NCBI RefSeq assembly: GCF_027942865.1 | Contig: NC_134526.1 | Coordinates: 1,689,001 to 1,753,000, forward strand | Source of the DNA: Odontesthes bonariensis | Lineage: Eukaryota > Chordata > Actinopteri > Atheriniformes > Atherinopsidae | DNA: 64,000 nt | Reading direction: 5' to 3' | Shown here: piece after piece, positions 12,101 through 20,800 of the stretch | How positions within the stretch are numbered: the stretch's first letter is position 1 | Layout: each line of letters begins with the position of its first letter | The notes under the pieces: generated by a model | The model's database searches: none | Told to the model about the DNA's origin: nothing | The model's input: the letters and a program-made list of their open reading frames with translations, nothing else | Position numbers and translations under genes: made by a program

Positions 12101-15100
12101 GCCAATCAGATCCCTGCTGGCTGTGTTGGCATGGTGACAGAGGTCAGAGGGTTCACTGACCCACAGAAGGAGGAGTACTTCAGGAAGAGGTTCAGAGATG
12201 AGGAGCAGGCCAGCAGGATCATCTCCCACATCCACACATCCCGAAGCCTCCACATCATGTGCCACATCCCGGTCTTCTGCTGGATCACTGCTACAGTTCT
12301 GGAGGATGTGTTGGACACCAGAGAGGGAGCAGAGCTGCCCAGCACCCTGACTGAGATGTACATCCACTTCCTGGTGGTTCAGGCCAAAGTGAAGAAGCTC
12401 AAGTATGATGGAGGAGCTGAGACAGATCCACACTGGAGTCCAGAGAGCAGGAAGATGATTGAGTCTCTGGGAAAACTGGCTTTTGAGCAGCTGCAGAAAG
12501 GAAACCTGATCTTCTATGAATCAGACCTGACAGAGTGTGGCATCGATATCTCAGCAGCCTCAGTGTACTCAGGAGTGTTCACACAGATCTTTAGAGAGGA
12601 GAGAGGGCTGTACCAGGAGAAGGTGTTCTGCTTCATCCATCTGAGTGTTCAGGAGTTTCTGGCTGCTCTTCATGTGCATCTGACCTTCATCAGCTCTGGA
12701 CTCAACCTGATGGAGGAACAACAAAAGAGGTTTAAATCATTCAAAGACAAAAAAAACCTAAAACATCTCCATCAGAGTGCTGTGAACAAGGCCTTAGAGA
12801 GTCCAAATGGACACCTGGACCTGTTCCTCCGCTTCCTCCTGGGTCTTTCCCTGCAGACCAATCAGAGGCTCCTACGAGGTCTGCTGACACAGACAGGAAG
12901 TAGCTCACAGACCAATCAGAGGCTCCTACGATGCCTGCTGACACAGACAGGAAGTAGCTCACAGACCAATCAGAAGACAGTTGATTCCATCAAGAAGAAG
13001 ATCAGTGAGAATCTGTCTGCAGAGAGAAGCATCAATCTGTTCCACTGTCTGAATGAACTGAATGATCGTTCTCTGGTGGAGGAGATCCAACAGGCCCTGA
13101 GTTCAGGAAGTCTCTCCACCGATAAACTGTCTCCTGCTCAGTGGTCAGCTCTGGGCTTCATCTTACTGTCATCAGGAAAACATCTGGATGTGTTTGAGCT
13201 GAAGAAATACTCTGCTTCAGAGGAGGCTCTTCTGAGGCTGCTGCCAGTGGTCAAAGCCTCCAACAAAGCTGTGTGAGTACAGATATAAATATGTTTTAAA
13301 TGCTCTGTTTACTTGTTAAAAGGAGAGAAAATAACTGAGTTATTTCTCAGATAATTTCAGTTTGTAGATAACAGATTCACAGCAAACAGTTCCATCAGAT
13401 CAGTTTACATCAAGAGGAAAGAAACACGCTGCAAGAATGTGGCAACACTTTATAATATAACTAGAACATTTCTGAAGAAATTTTGATGGGTGCCAATCTA
13501 CTGCCCGCCCTATAAAAATAAATGTTTGCTGTTGAATGTTGAGTCTCCTGTCACATATAAACTTTGAATGAGGTCTCTGTGATGTCGTATGGCTGAGTTA
13601 TGAGGCCTGCAAAATAGGTCAGTTTTTGGCATTTTAGTCATTTTTGGTTCGTTAAGTGCTTTACGATTGATTTTCTTATTGAATTTTGGGCCTCTGCCCA
13701 AATTTTTAACCCCAATTTTCAACCCCACTTTTTAATCAAGGTTCTGTATAAAATACAGCTTTTTTGGCTGTCTGCCCTCATCAGCAGTCTTAGAACAGAG
13801 CAGGCTAATATGGCTTTGTCCCGGTAACAGGAGCAGGTGCGGCTCATCTGTGTCTCTGACATGTACGCTCACTATGGCTTCTTAAAATTGCAATGTAATT
13901 TTGACTGCACTCGACTGTCTCGAACAAACGGTCGCTGTTAGAAAAGTAAAAGTCCGAATAACTTTTGAACTGTCAGCTCCCCAAGAGACGGCAGAAGCCA
14001 GCGGTGTAATTTTCATTCGGCAACTATGTGTGGCTCGTTTTTTATGGCAGTTTTAAAATCATTTTTCACCTGAATTTTATGACTTTAGGCCTTTATAATG
14101 GAAATGGGGAGGCGACTTCTGGCCTCACAGGCAATTTGTAAGAAATCTGTGTGGCAGAGCTCAATCAGTGTGACTTTGGGTGAAAGTGGACAAAAATGCC
14201 TACGTTTTGAAGTAAAATTTGTCCAGATCGGGCAGATATTTTGGACATGAGAGACATTTGTTCGAGGAATTGGTGCAGTATCGAATTTAGAGTGGGGATC
14301 TGAGTGGGAGAGACACCTCAGCTGAGATGTAGTCTTCCTAAAACGTAAACTGCTGTTGTGTTAAAGCTGTATAATGTATCAACAAACCCTTTGGTTCAGT
14401 TAAAGCCGAGAGTCTCCTGTCACATATAAACTTTGAATGAGGTCTGTGCGATGCTGTATGGCTGAGTTATAAGGCCTCTAAAATAGGATAGGTTTAGAAT
14501 TTCCAATGCATTTTCCCATCAACAATTTTCCCACTTTTTCCAATTTTGCCGGAATTCCTTTCAATTAATGAGAGCCAAACGTAATAACACACCGATCGAG
14601 GTCGTTTGCGCAGCGGCGTGCTTTTTATGCCGGTCGGACTATCGATGCTAGACCAGTTAGCTGTCAAAATATAGGGCGGAAACGGAAAAAAAATATTAAG
14701 TATGTCAAGAAGGGGTTGGTGAAGGCAGGACACGGATGCGGACTTCAAAAGAAAACTGGGTTTATTTCAACAAAAATAACAAAGTTCAAAATAAAGGCGC
14801 GGCAGGGCCGGTTTAAAAAAACTTGACAGTGAAAAAACAAACAAAAGACTTAACTTGGCATGGAATAAATAATTACTGAACTTGAGGTGGGTGACGAAGG
14901 AAAGGCAAGGCAAGGCAAGGCAAGGCAAGGTTTACACATAGCCAGGTATTTAGAGAAACGAATATTTCCCCCCCTCCGTTTTCAATAATAACATCGCGCA
15001 GACAACTTCGTTTTCAAAGAACTTGTCATTTACATCAACCCGCATAAATACGCCGTCAAACGCCATAATAACTCTGCCAAACCTACTGGAAATAAACGTT

Positions 15101-17224
15101 TGCTGTGATAAAAACGGGGTTTTGGTGTAAATGAGAGGCCAAACCGCAGGGAAATATCTGCGTCTTCCTATCGTGTAAACGGGGCCTAAAACATGGGAAA
15201 ACTAAAAACTAAACATGGACTAAAAACCAAAACGTAACCTAAAATATAAAACTTAAAACATAAGTCCTGTGAAGTGACAAAGTATACACAAGAGTAATAT
15301 GTGTGTCTAATACCTTTGGCATTGGCACCCAATAAATAGGATAAATATAATCATTATTTATTAATTCAACCATCTTTAACTTGAATAATGAATAACTACA
15401 TAACTTAATTCTCTTCCTGTTATTCCCTCCTCAGACTGAGCGGCTGTAACCTCTCAGAGAGAAGCTGTGCAGCTCTGTCCTCAGCTCTCAGCTCCCAGTC
15501 CTCCAGCCTGACAGAACTGGACCTGAGTAACAACAACCTGCAGGATTCAGGGCTGAAGCAGCTGTCTGTTGGACTGCAGAGTCCAAACTGTAACCTGGAA
15601 GCTCTCAGGTCAGGATTCATTCAACTGTTCAGCTGCTGATCATTTTAATTCTGCTTTACAGTCATGGATGAACAGCTGACCTGTTCAGGATGGTGTCTGC
15701 TGTTGGACTTTTCTCTCAGTTTCTGCCATTTGTGTTGTTTCCTGCAGCCTGTCAGGCTGTCTGATCACAGAGGAAGGCTGTGCTTCTCTGGTCTCAGCTC
15801 TGACCTCCAACCCCTCCCATCTGAGAGAGCTGGACCTGAGCTACAACCATCCAGGAGACTCAGCAGTGAAGCAGCTCTCAGCTGGACTGGAGGATCCACA
15901 GTGGAGGCTGGACACTCTCAGGTATGGAGAGCTCTGCTGCAGCATCACACAATGTCTGATGGAGGAGGAATCATCTGCAGACCAGTCATCCTCCACAGTT
16001 ACACAGTATAGCAACACCACCCCCCTAACAAGCAGCTTTCCACAGAGGGACAGCACTGAAACAGCTTAGGAAGGGCCCAAAGGATCCTTTGCTCAAGTCC
16101 TGGTACCAGACGCTCCAGGACACCTTCAGGTGTTCTTTGACCACGCCTGGATAGGTCGGAGCTCTTTTGATAGGATGAGGAGGGCACACTCTATATTAGG
16201 CAGGTGGTCATAATGTTATGGCTGATCGGTGTATAAATATGTCAGACACAGTTATGAAACATCAGTCCCAGAAAGAAGTTTCTGACTAATTTTCATGTTA
16301 TTTTTCTGTCATTTTTTCTGTTTCTCGTTATAAGAAAGAAACATGGTGACTTTATTCATCCAGTTAAAGGGACATTTCTGTGTTTCTGAAGTGGGGCTGT
16401 GTGACGTCCTCATGAGCAGTCAGCATCTCTCTCAGTGTAGAACAAAGTGTGTGTGAGAGCCATGTAATGTCCATGTTTAATGCTGAAAGAGACGGTGCTG
16501 CTCTGACCCCCCTCCTCCTTTCAGGGTGGAGCCTGCTGGAGAACGATGGCTGACACCAGGTCTGAGGAAGTGTGAGTGTGTTCTTCATCTGATTCATGAC
16601 ATCCAGCCATCTTCACACTGTCACATCACTCATTGATCAAAGTGAACAGATGATAGATCAATAACTGCAGCTGGACTGTGTTTGTTCTCTCCATCAGATT
16701 CCTGCCAACTCACAATCGACACAAACACAGTGAACTGGAGACTGAAACTGTCTGACAACAACAGGAAGGTGACATGGGAGGAGGAGGTTCAGTCATATCC
16801 TGATCATCCAGACAGGTTTTATGGCTGGCCTCAGCTGCTGTGTAGCAATGTTCTGACTGGTCGCTGTTACTGGGAGGTCGAGTGGAGAGGAGAGGTTCAT
16901 ATATCAGTGAGTTACAGAAGAATCAGCAGGAGAGGAGGCAGTGACTGTGTGTTTGGATACAATGATCAGTCCTGGAGTCTGATCTGCTCTGATGGAGGTA
17001 AATACTCAATGAGGCACAATAACAGACAAACATTCATCTCCTCCTCCTCTGTCGGTAACAGAGCAGCAGTGTATGTGGACCGTCCTGCTGGAACTCTGTC
17101 CTTCTACAGAGTCTCCTCTGACACACTGATCCACCTCCACACCTTCAGCACCACATTCACTGAAGAACCTCTGCATCCTGGATTCTGGTTAGGTTCACAT
17201 GGTTCCTCAGTGTCTCTGTGCTGA
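12..17224 (+). CDS. nlrc3-like: Gene A: NLRC3-like receptor (FISNA-NACHT-LRR-B30.2), 5' end outside window
   Basis: Inferred coding exons: 12-116, 5112-5213, 5517-5621, 10840-10918, 11081-11288, 11436-13272, 15435-15608, 15748-15921, 16525-16571 and 16698-17224 (stop TGA). Each is bounded by AG and GT, and phases join without a stop, giving about 1119 codons. The order is three short N-terminal modules (motif PSCVSM), a [12 protein letters not shown] exon, a helical linker, FISNA, NACHT (Walker A GVAGIGKT near 11714-11737, Walker [10 protein letters not shown]), two LRR exons and a C-terminal B30.2/SPRY. This is the fish-specific NLR-C layout; family members are cytosolic immune NTPases. The start-codon exon must lie left of the window, since the gene B equivalent begins with a separate MDQCED exon. 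Introns are swollen by minisatellites and transposons. Odd: an in-frame 54-bp duplication at 12856-12963. Family assignment is firm; the ligand and exact function are unknown. Confidence 0.88.
342..1999. repeat. 35-bp minisatellite, about 47 copies, in gene A intron
   Basis: Head-to-tail copies of a 35-bp unit (core GAACAAAGTCAGCTGCTTTA) run from 342 to 1999. Unit length is constant apart from a 1-bp addition near 746. Variants include TTTA versus TTAA in the core and AGTCT versus AGACT at the unit join. Between about 841 and 1200 the two core variants alternate almost strictly, giving a 70-bp higher-order repeat. There are no spacers, so it is not CRISPR-like. It lies between coding exons 12-116 and 5112-5213. 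Confidence 0.95.
2271..2640. repeat. A-rich retroelement-like sequence, possible LTR fragment
   Basis: Runs of AACTAAAAAC-type sequence with ACAAGA, CATGAC and GACGTAACAGAG. They resemble the right half of the LTR-like elements at 26976-27450 and 14703-15279, but no termini or target duplication were found. It immediately precedes the G-rich minisatellite and may be where that array arose. The open frames here are not convincing genes. Confidence 0.3.
2717..4727 (+). repeat. G-rich 15-16-bp minisatellite (GGGGCTGTGGTTCTT), about 130 copies
   Basis: About 2.0 kb of head-to-tail GGGCTGTGGTTCTT-type units with 3 or 4 G and 2 to 4 T at the joins. Unit length therefore drifts between 14 and 17 bp and long stop-free frames appear on both strands by chance. 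Internal blocks are themselves duplicated: the unusual GGGCCTATGG/GGGCCTGTGG series at about 3745-3800 recurs at about 4117-4175. Every unit has a G run on the + strand, so clustered G-quadruplex potential is strong. It lies in a gene A intron. Confidence 0.95.
5112..5213 (+). CDS. nlrc3-like: Gene A N-terminal module exon, copy 2
   Basis: A 102-bp exon with acceptor CCTGTTAGCAG and donor GTGAGT, in the same phase as its neighbours. It encodes a [13 protein letters not shown] module ending PSAQQ. Its flanks (TGATGTCTCTGATGAGATTA and following at 4879 and 5296) repeat about 417 bp later, showing that an exon plus intron unit was duplicated. It is more diverged from the other two modules than they are from each other. 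Confidence 0.78.
5517..5621 (+). CDS. nlrc3-like: Gene A N-terminal module exon, copy 3
   Basis: A 105-bp exon with acceptor TATTCGCAG and donor GTGAGC. It encodes the same kind of module as 12-116 ([13 protein letters not shown], then [11 protein letters not shown]). The downstream intron closely matches both the sequence after 116 and the gene B intron after 41414. Its exit phase matches the 79-bp exon at 10840. Confidence 0.8.
6055..6770 (-). pseudogene. L2-type LINE, 3' part of the RT ORF and 3' tail
   Basis: Minus-strand frames encode [35 protein letters not shown] and [19 protein letters not shown], followed by a short C-terminal tail. These match the thumb and C-terminal part of L2/CR1-group reverse transcriptases and parallel the intact LINE at 17993-21217. 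A frame change lies near 6474. The tail at 6055 is the reverse complement of a tail seen at 55470-55580, so the family is present elsewhere in the window. Confidence 0.75.
6770..7606. mobile_element. hAT-like non-autonomous element with GGATCA-rich ends
   Basis: The left end has a CGGATCAG...CACGGATCGGATCATT cluster followed by an A run. The right end has the inverted motif ...GATCCGTTGCACCACT at about 7580-7602. The ends look like imperfect inverted repeats of a fish hAT-type element, and it cuts a LINE reading frame at about 6770. Inside are a (GATA)n tract (7386-7432) and a LINE-like 3' tail (ACTTTATTAATCCCGAGGGA). Superfamily assignment rests on remembered fish repeats. Confidence 0.45.
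7607..10169 (+). mobile_element. Helitron-like element, 3' end at 10169 (hairpin plus CTAG)
   Basis: The right terminus is a palindromic AAATTTCTTCAGAAATTT hairpin followed by TCTAG, then a host T within the LINE. The same terminal sequence closes four other copies in this window. Hairpin plus CTRR and insertion before T are Helitron hallmarks. The 5' end is not fixed; it may lie anywhere between about 7607 and 8200. The body holds 8000-8600 sequence without recognisable coding potential and the 21-bp minisatellite. Confidence 0.5.
8609..10022. repeat. 21-bp minisatellite (TTTAAAGGGACAGTTCGCC-type), about 67 copies
   Basis: Head-to-tail 21-bp units contain the self-complementary TTTAAA and a variable trinucleotide position (GCC, ACC, GGCC followed by ACT/TCT/GCT/CCT). 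Period 21 is divisible by three, so both strands keep long open frames of seven-residue repeats (LKGQFAS on +, NCPFKEA on -). There is no start context, splice context or homology supporting translation. It sits inside the Helitron-like element. Confidence 0.95.
10170..10315 (-). pseudogene. LINE reverse transcriptase fragment ([10 protein letters not shown] motif)
   Basis: On the minus strand this stretch encodes the RT palm motif [11 protein letters not shown] followed by [10 protein letters not shown]. It ends where the Helitron-like element begins. It is the 5' remainder of the truncated LINE whose 3' part is at 6055-6770. The piece carrying the YADD active site between them is missing. 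One side abuts the 26-bp target duplication, so this was already 5'-truncated on insertion. Confidence 0.7.
11436..13272 (+). CDS. nlrc3-like: Gene A FISNA-NACHT exon
   Basis: A 1837-bp exon with acceptor TTCATTCAG and donor GTGAGT. It starts with the FISNA stretch ([28 protein letters not shown]), then RQEDIFK and NACHT with [17 protein letters not shown] and the sensor arginine context [14 protein letters not shown], then the winged-helix region ending with [15 protein letters not shown]. The remaining 200 residues form a variable linker. In gene A this linker lacks the roughly 50-residue segment present in B and C, and it has an 18-residue repeat ([18 protein letters not shown]) twice. ATP-dependent oligomerisation is known for NACHT proteins; specificity is unknown. 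Confidence 0.92.
13461..15341 (-). mobile_element. Non-autonomous Helitron-like element in gene A intron
   Basis: Read on the minus strand it begins A|TCCTATTTATTGGGTGCCAA at 15341 and ends with GGCACCCATC, an AAATTTCTTCAGAAATG hairpin and TTCTAG|T at 13461. The 5' TC, 3' CTAG, hairpin and A/T insertion site fit Helitrons. The subterminal TGGGTGCCAAT/ATTGGCACCCA inverted repeat is more like Helitron2/Helentron elements. Copies at the same intron position in genes B and C show it predates the duplications. No Rep/helicase ORF was seen. Confidence 0.6.
14703..15279. mobile_element. Solo-LTR-like element (TGTCA...TGACA) with 5-bp target duplication
   Basis: It starts TGTCAAG and ends GTGACA, flanked by AAGTA at 14698-14702 and 15280-15284. 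Genes B and C lack it at the same Helitron position, so it is younger than the duplications. TG...CA ends and a 5-bp duplication are typical of LTR retrotransposon integration. A second member is at 26976-27450. Inside is (GGCAA)n at about 14905-14931 and a further insert to about 15187 ending GTGTAAACGGGGCC, probably a MITE. Confidence 0.6.
15435..15921 (+). CDS. nlrc3-like: Gene A two leucine-rich-repeat exons
   Basis: Two exons of exactly 174 bp, at 15435-15608 and 15748-15921, in identical phase. The first encodes [18 protein letters not shown], then [19 protein letters not shown]. The second encodes [18 protein letters not shown] and [19 protein letters not shown]. These are ribonuclease-inhibitor-type LRR pairs, and the 174-bp LRR exon size is usual for this family. 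The second-exon donor is GTATGG; the first is GTCAGG, weaker but conserved in genes B and C. Confidence 0.88.
16060..16235. repeat. Probable dispersed repeat in gene A intron (absent from B and C)
   Basis: The sequence up to TCATAATGTTATGGCTGATC at about 16208 resembles a common fish interspersed repeat end, as remembered. The corresponding introns in B and C hold different sequence. No target duplication was identified. Confidence 0.35.
16698..17224 (+). CDS. nlrc3-like: Gene A B30.2/SPRY exon
   Basis: A 527-bp terminal exon following a 47-bp linker exon (16525-16571, [17 protein letters not shown]). It encodes a PRY-SPRY domain with [21 protein letters not shown], then [19 protein letters not shown] and [20 protein letters not shown], and ends SVSLC-stop. 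B30.2 domains bind proteins and are common C-terminal partners of fish NLR-C. Between the NNRQT and VGNRAAVY motifs it has only four serines, where genes B and C have long serine runs. Confidence 0.9.
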
Positions 17225-17825
17225 GTATACAGAGTGTCCTCCTGTCAGAGAATCCCTGCTGAACAGATAGTTCAGTCTGTTCATGTCTGTCTCTTTCACT
17301 CAGAAACACCTTTTCAGATTCATGGACTCAGTCAGTTTCTGTTTGAAACTCTTCTGAATGATTCCTTGGAAACTTCTTCCTCTTCCGGTCCTTTAAAGAT
17401 GGAAGCTGCCATTCTTCCAGGATGTTGTTTTTCTGTGTGTTTCCAGTCAAAGCTTCACACTGAGTATCAGCAGGTTGTGTTTCTCTGCAGCTCACTTCAG
17501 CTGAGCCCATTCAGTTGATGTCAGCTGCAGTTAGTTTGCTGCACATGTGACAAACTGTGACATCAGAGAGGAATCACTGAGCTGCCATCAGCCCAGATGA
17601 ATTCCAACCTGCTGACAGATCTTCACTGATTCTGCTGCAATGAGCAGAAGTTTGGTGAGCAGCCGGGGTTCATCCTGATGATGTGCCATTATAGACTGAA
17701 TTATTGATTTCTCATCTCAGACATTTTACTTTTTGGTTCATTTTCCTGCTCAATATTCATTTCTTTAGTTCTGTCTCTCTTAATGTTCGACTTCGGTTTC
17801 CAAAAGCAGACGTTTAAGAATCCTC

Positions 17826-17831
17826 AATAAA
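17826..17831 (+). promoter_or_regulatory. Poly(A) signal of gene A
   Basis: AATAAA about 600 bp after the stop codon, conserved at 57940-57945 (minus) downstream of gene C. In gene B the same place has degenerated to an AT-rich string. The L2 LINE inserted about 45 bp further on, just past the expected cleavage site. Confidence 0.6.
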
Positions 17832-17874
17832 TGTTTTCAAAAATCATTCTGCTGTTATTTTCTGTTTTATATTA

Positions 17875-20800
17875 ATAATAATAAAATAATGAATTTTATT
17901 TATAAAGCACTTTACATTAAAACAATCTCAAAGTGCTACAGTGCAAGCTTAAAAGAAAAGAGGGGCACAATGTTAAAAAGTGCAATAAAATATTAAAAAG
18001 CTTTCTTAAAAAAATAGGTTTTTAGGCTACGTTTAAAAGCATCAGTGGTCTGTGGGGCCCTCAGATGGTCTGGGAGGGCGTTCCACAGCCTTGGAGCTGC
18101 AGAACAAAAGGCCCGGTCACCCATAGTGCGGAGCTTGGTTCTGGGAGCTTTGAGGGTGTGCAAAGCTGCGGATCGACGGGTGCGTGTGGGGGGTTGGGGG
18201 GTGAGGAGTTCTTTGAGGTATTGGGGGGCATGTCCGTGAATGCACTGGTGGGTGAGGAGGGAAACCTTGTACTCAATCCTGAGTGGGACAGGGAGCCAGT
18301 GGAGAGATTTGAGGATGGGGGTGATGTGGTCAAATTTGCGCACCCTCATCAGGATCCTGGCAGCGCTGTTCTGGATGTATTGCAGTTTCTGGATGTTCCT
18401 GCCAGAGATCCCGATGAGGAGTGCATTACAATAGTCCAGCCTGGAAGAGACAAAGGCGTGGACAAGCTTTTCTGCATCAGCCAGGGTAAGGGTTGGGCGG
18501 AGTTTGGCTATGTTCCTGAGGTGATAGAAAGACGTTTTGCAGAGATGTTTGATGTGGGTGTCAAAAGTGAGTTGTGGGTCAATTTTGACACCTAGGTTGG
18601 TGACAGAAGTGGAGAGGGGGATGTCTTGACCAGTGAAGGTGATGCTGGTGATGGTGGAAGAGCGGAGCTGGTGTGGGGTGCCAACCAGAATGGCTTCTGT
18701 TTTGGAGCTGTTGAGTTGAAGGAAGTTGTGCTTCATCCACGTCTCAATCTCCTCCAGACAGGTGGTCAGTGTGGATGTTAGTAGGGGGGCAGTGGAAGTG
18801 GGAGCTGTTCGGAGATATAGTTGTGTGTCATCAGCATAGCAGTGGTAGGGTATCCCATGCTTGCTGATGATCTTGCCTATGGGAAGCAGGTAGAGGGTGA
18901 AGAGGGTGGGTCCCAGCACAGAGCCCTGGGGGACACCACAGATGACCTTGTGTGTGTGTGATTTCGCTTTGCCCAGGGCTACATATTCAGTTCTGTTTGT
19001 CAGGTAGGAGGTGAACCAGTTTAAAACATTTTCTGAGAGACCAATGGTGTGTTGCAGACGGTGGAGGAGGATGCTGTGGTCAACTGTGTCAAAAGCAGCT
19101 GTTAGGTCAAGGAGGATGAGGAGAGATGGGGAACCAGAATCCGATGCCATCAGAAGGTCATTTGTGACCCTGACCAAGGCTGTTTCTGTGCTATGGCCAG
19201 GGCGAAAGCCAGACTGAAACTTTTCAAAGAGGTTATTGTGTTTGAGGTGATCATGAAGTTGTGCAGCGACTACTTTTTCCAGAACTTTTGAAAGAAATGG
19301 TAGATTTGAAATGGGTCTGTAATTTGAGAAGATTTCTGGATCCAGGGTGGGTTTTTTAAGCAGTGGTCTGATGACAGCGGTTTTTAGTGCAGATGGGATA
19401 TGGCCAGCCAGGAGGCAGTGATTTATGATTTTGGTGATAACAGGAGATATGGCAGAGATGTTGGCCTTGAGCAGGGCTGAAGGGAAAGGGTCCAGAGCAC
19501 AGGTGGAGGGTTTCATTTTTCTGACAATATCCTCCACCTTTCCCTGTGTGATGTTGAGAAAGGAGCAGAGAGGTTGGACATTTTCAGGCAGTGGGTCGGC
19601 AGTTTGAGGGGGCGGAGCAACAGTGGTGGAAAGATGTGAGCGGATGTTGGCGACTTTTTCTCTGAAAAAAGTGATGTGCATGTTGCACCTCTCATCAGTG
19701 ACCTCAGAGTGGGAGAGTGATGGTGGTTTGAGAAGGTGATTTATTGTTGAGAAGAGTTGTTTTGAATTTCCAGGGCTATTGTTTATAATGGTGGAATAGA
19801 ATCTTGACCGTGCATCACTCAGAGCTGCTGCGTATGCCTTCCTGTGCTCCTTGTACGCCTGTTTGTGGACAGTCAGCCTGGAGGTTTTGAGCCGCCGCTC
19901 AAGGACACGCCCAGCCGCCTTCATCTTACGCAGCTCACAGGTGTACCAAGGTGCTGAGCGTGAGAAGGAAACTGTCCTGGATGTTAAAGGGGCGTGAACG
20001 TCCAGTAGGATACTCAGGGAATGGTTGTAGAAATCCACTGAGTCGGCAGCAGAGAGGAAATCAGCAGAGCCAGAGGAGAGAAGATGAAGGTCGAGGGCCA
20101 GGGCATCTGCATTAATCTTTTTCAGATTTCTGAATTTTATCTGCCGCTTGGGTTTAGTGTAGGGGGAAGGAAAAGGCAGCTCCATTGACACAACCTTGTG
20201 GTCGGAGACACCAAGATCATAAACCAGTAGGTTGCTGATGGGGGCAGAGTTTGAGATGACCAGATCGAGTGTGTGTCCCTTGGAGTGTGTAGGGACATTG
20301 ACATGTTGTTGTAAGTTGAGAGAGTCCAGAAGCTGAAGGAATTCAACTGCGGGGAGACAGGAAGGGGTGTCGACATGAATATTTATATCTCCCAAAATTA
20401 TGATATTGGCAGAGGAAGTACAGAGAGTTGTGAGGAGATCGGATATTTCGGGGATGAAGGCAGAGTTAGATTTGGGGGGACGGTAGATAAGGAGGACAGT
20501 CATGGGGAAAGGGGGCTTAACTTTAAACGCTAGGCATTCACAGGAGGATGTTGCAGGCAGTGGAGTGGGGGAAAACTCCAGGTCCTGTCTGTGGATGACA
20601 GCAAGGCCACCACCGCGCCCAGTGGTGCGAGCTGCCTCCAAGTAGGTGTATCCGGGGGGACAGGCCTCATTTAGGGCGGAGTAAACCTCTGGCTGGTGCC
20701 AGGTTTCTGTCAGACACATGAAATCAAGTCCCTTTTCCCTGATATGTTCTTCAATCAGGGTGGATTTATTGTTGATAGACTGGGTGTTAAAGAGTTCAAA

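Noticed and set aside
11548..12433. Antisense frames of 77-138 codons within the NACHT exon, also in B and C
   Set aside because: Shadows of a highly conserved coding exon; no independent motif.
18065..18595. 176-codon + strand frame within the L2 LINE
   Set aside because: Antisense to the RT C-terminus; no domain of its own.
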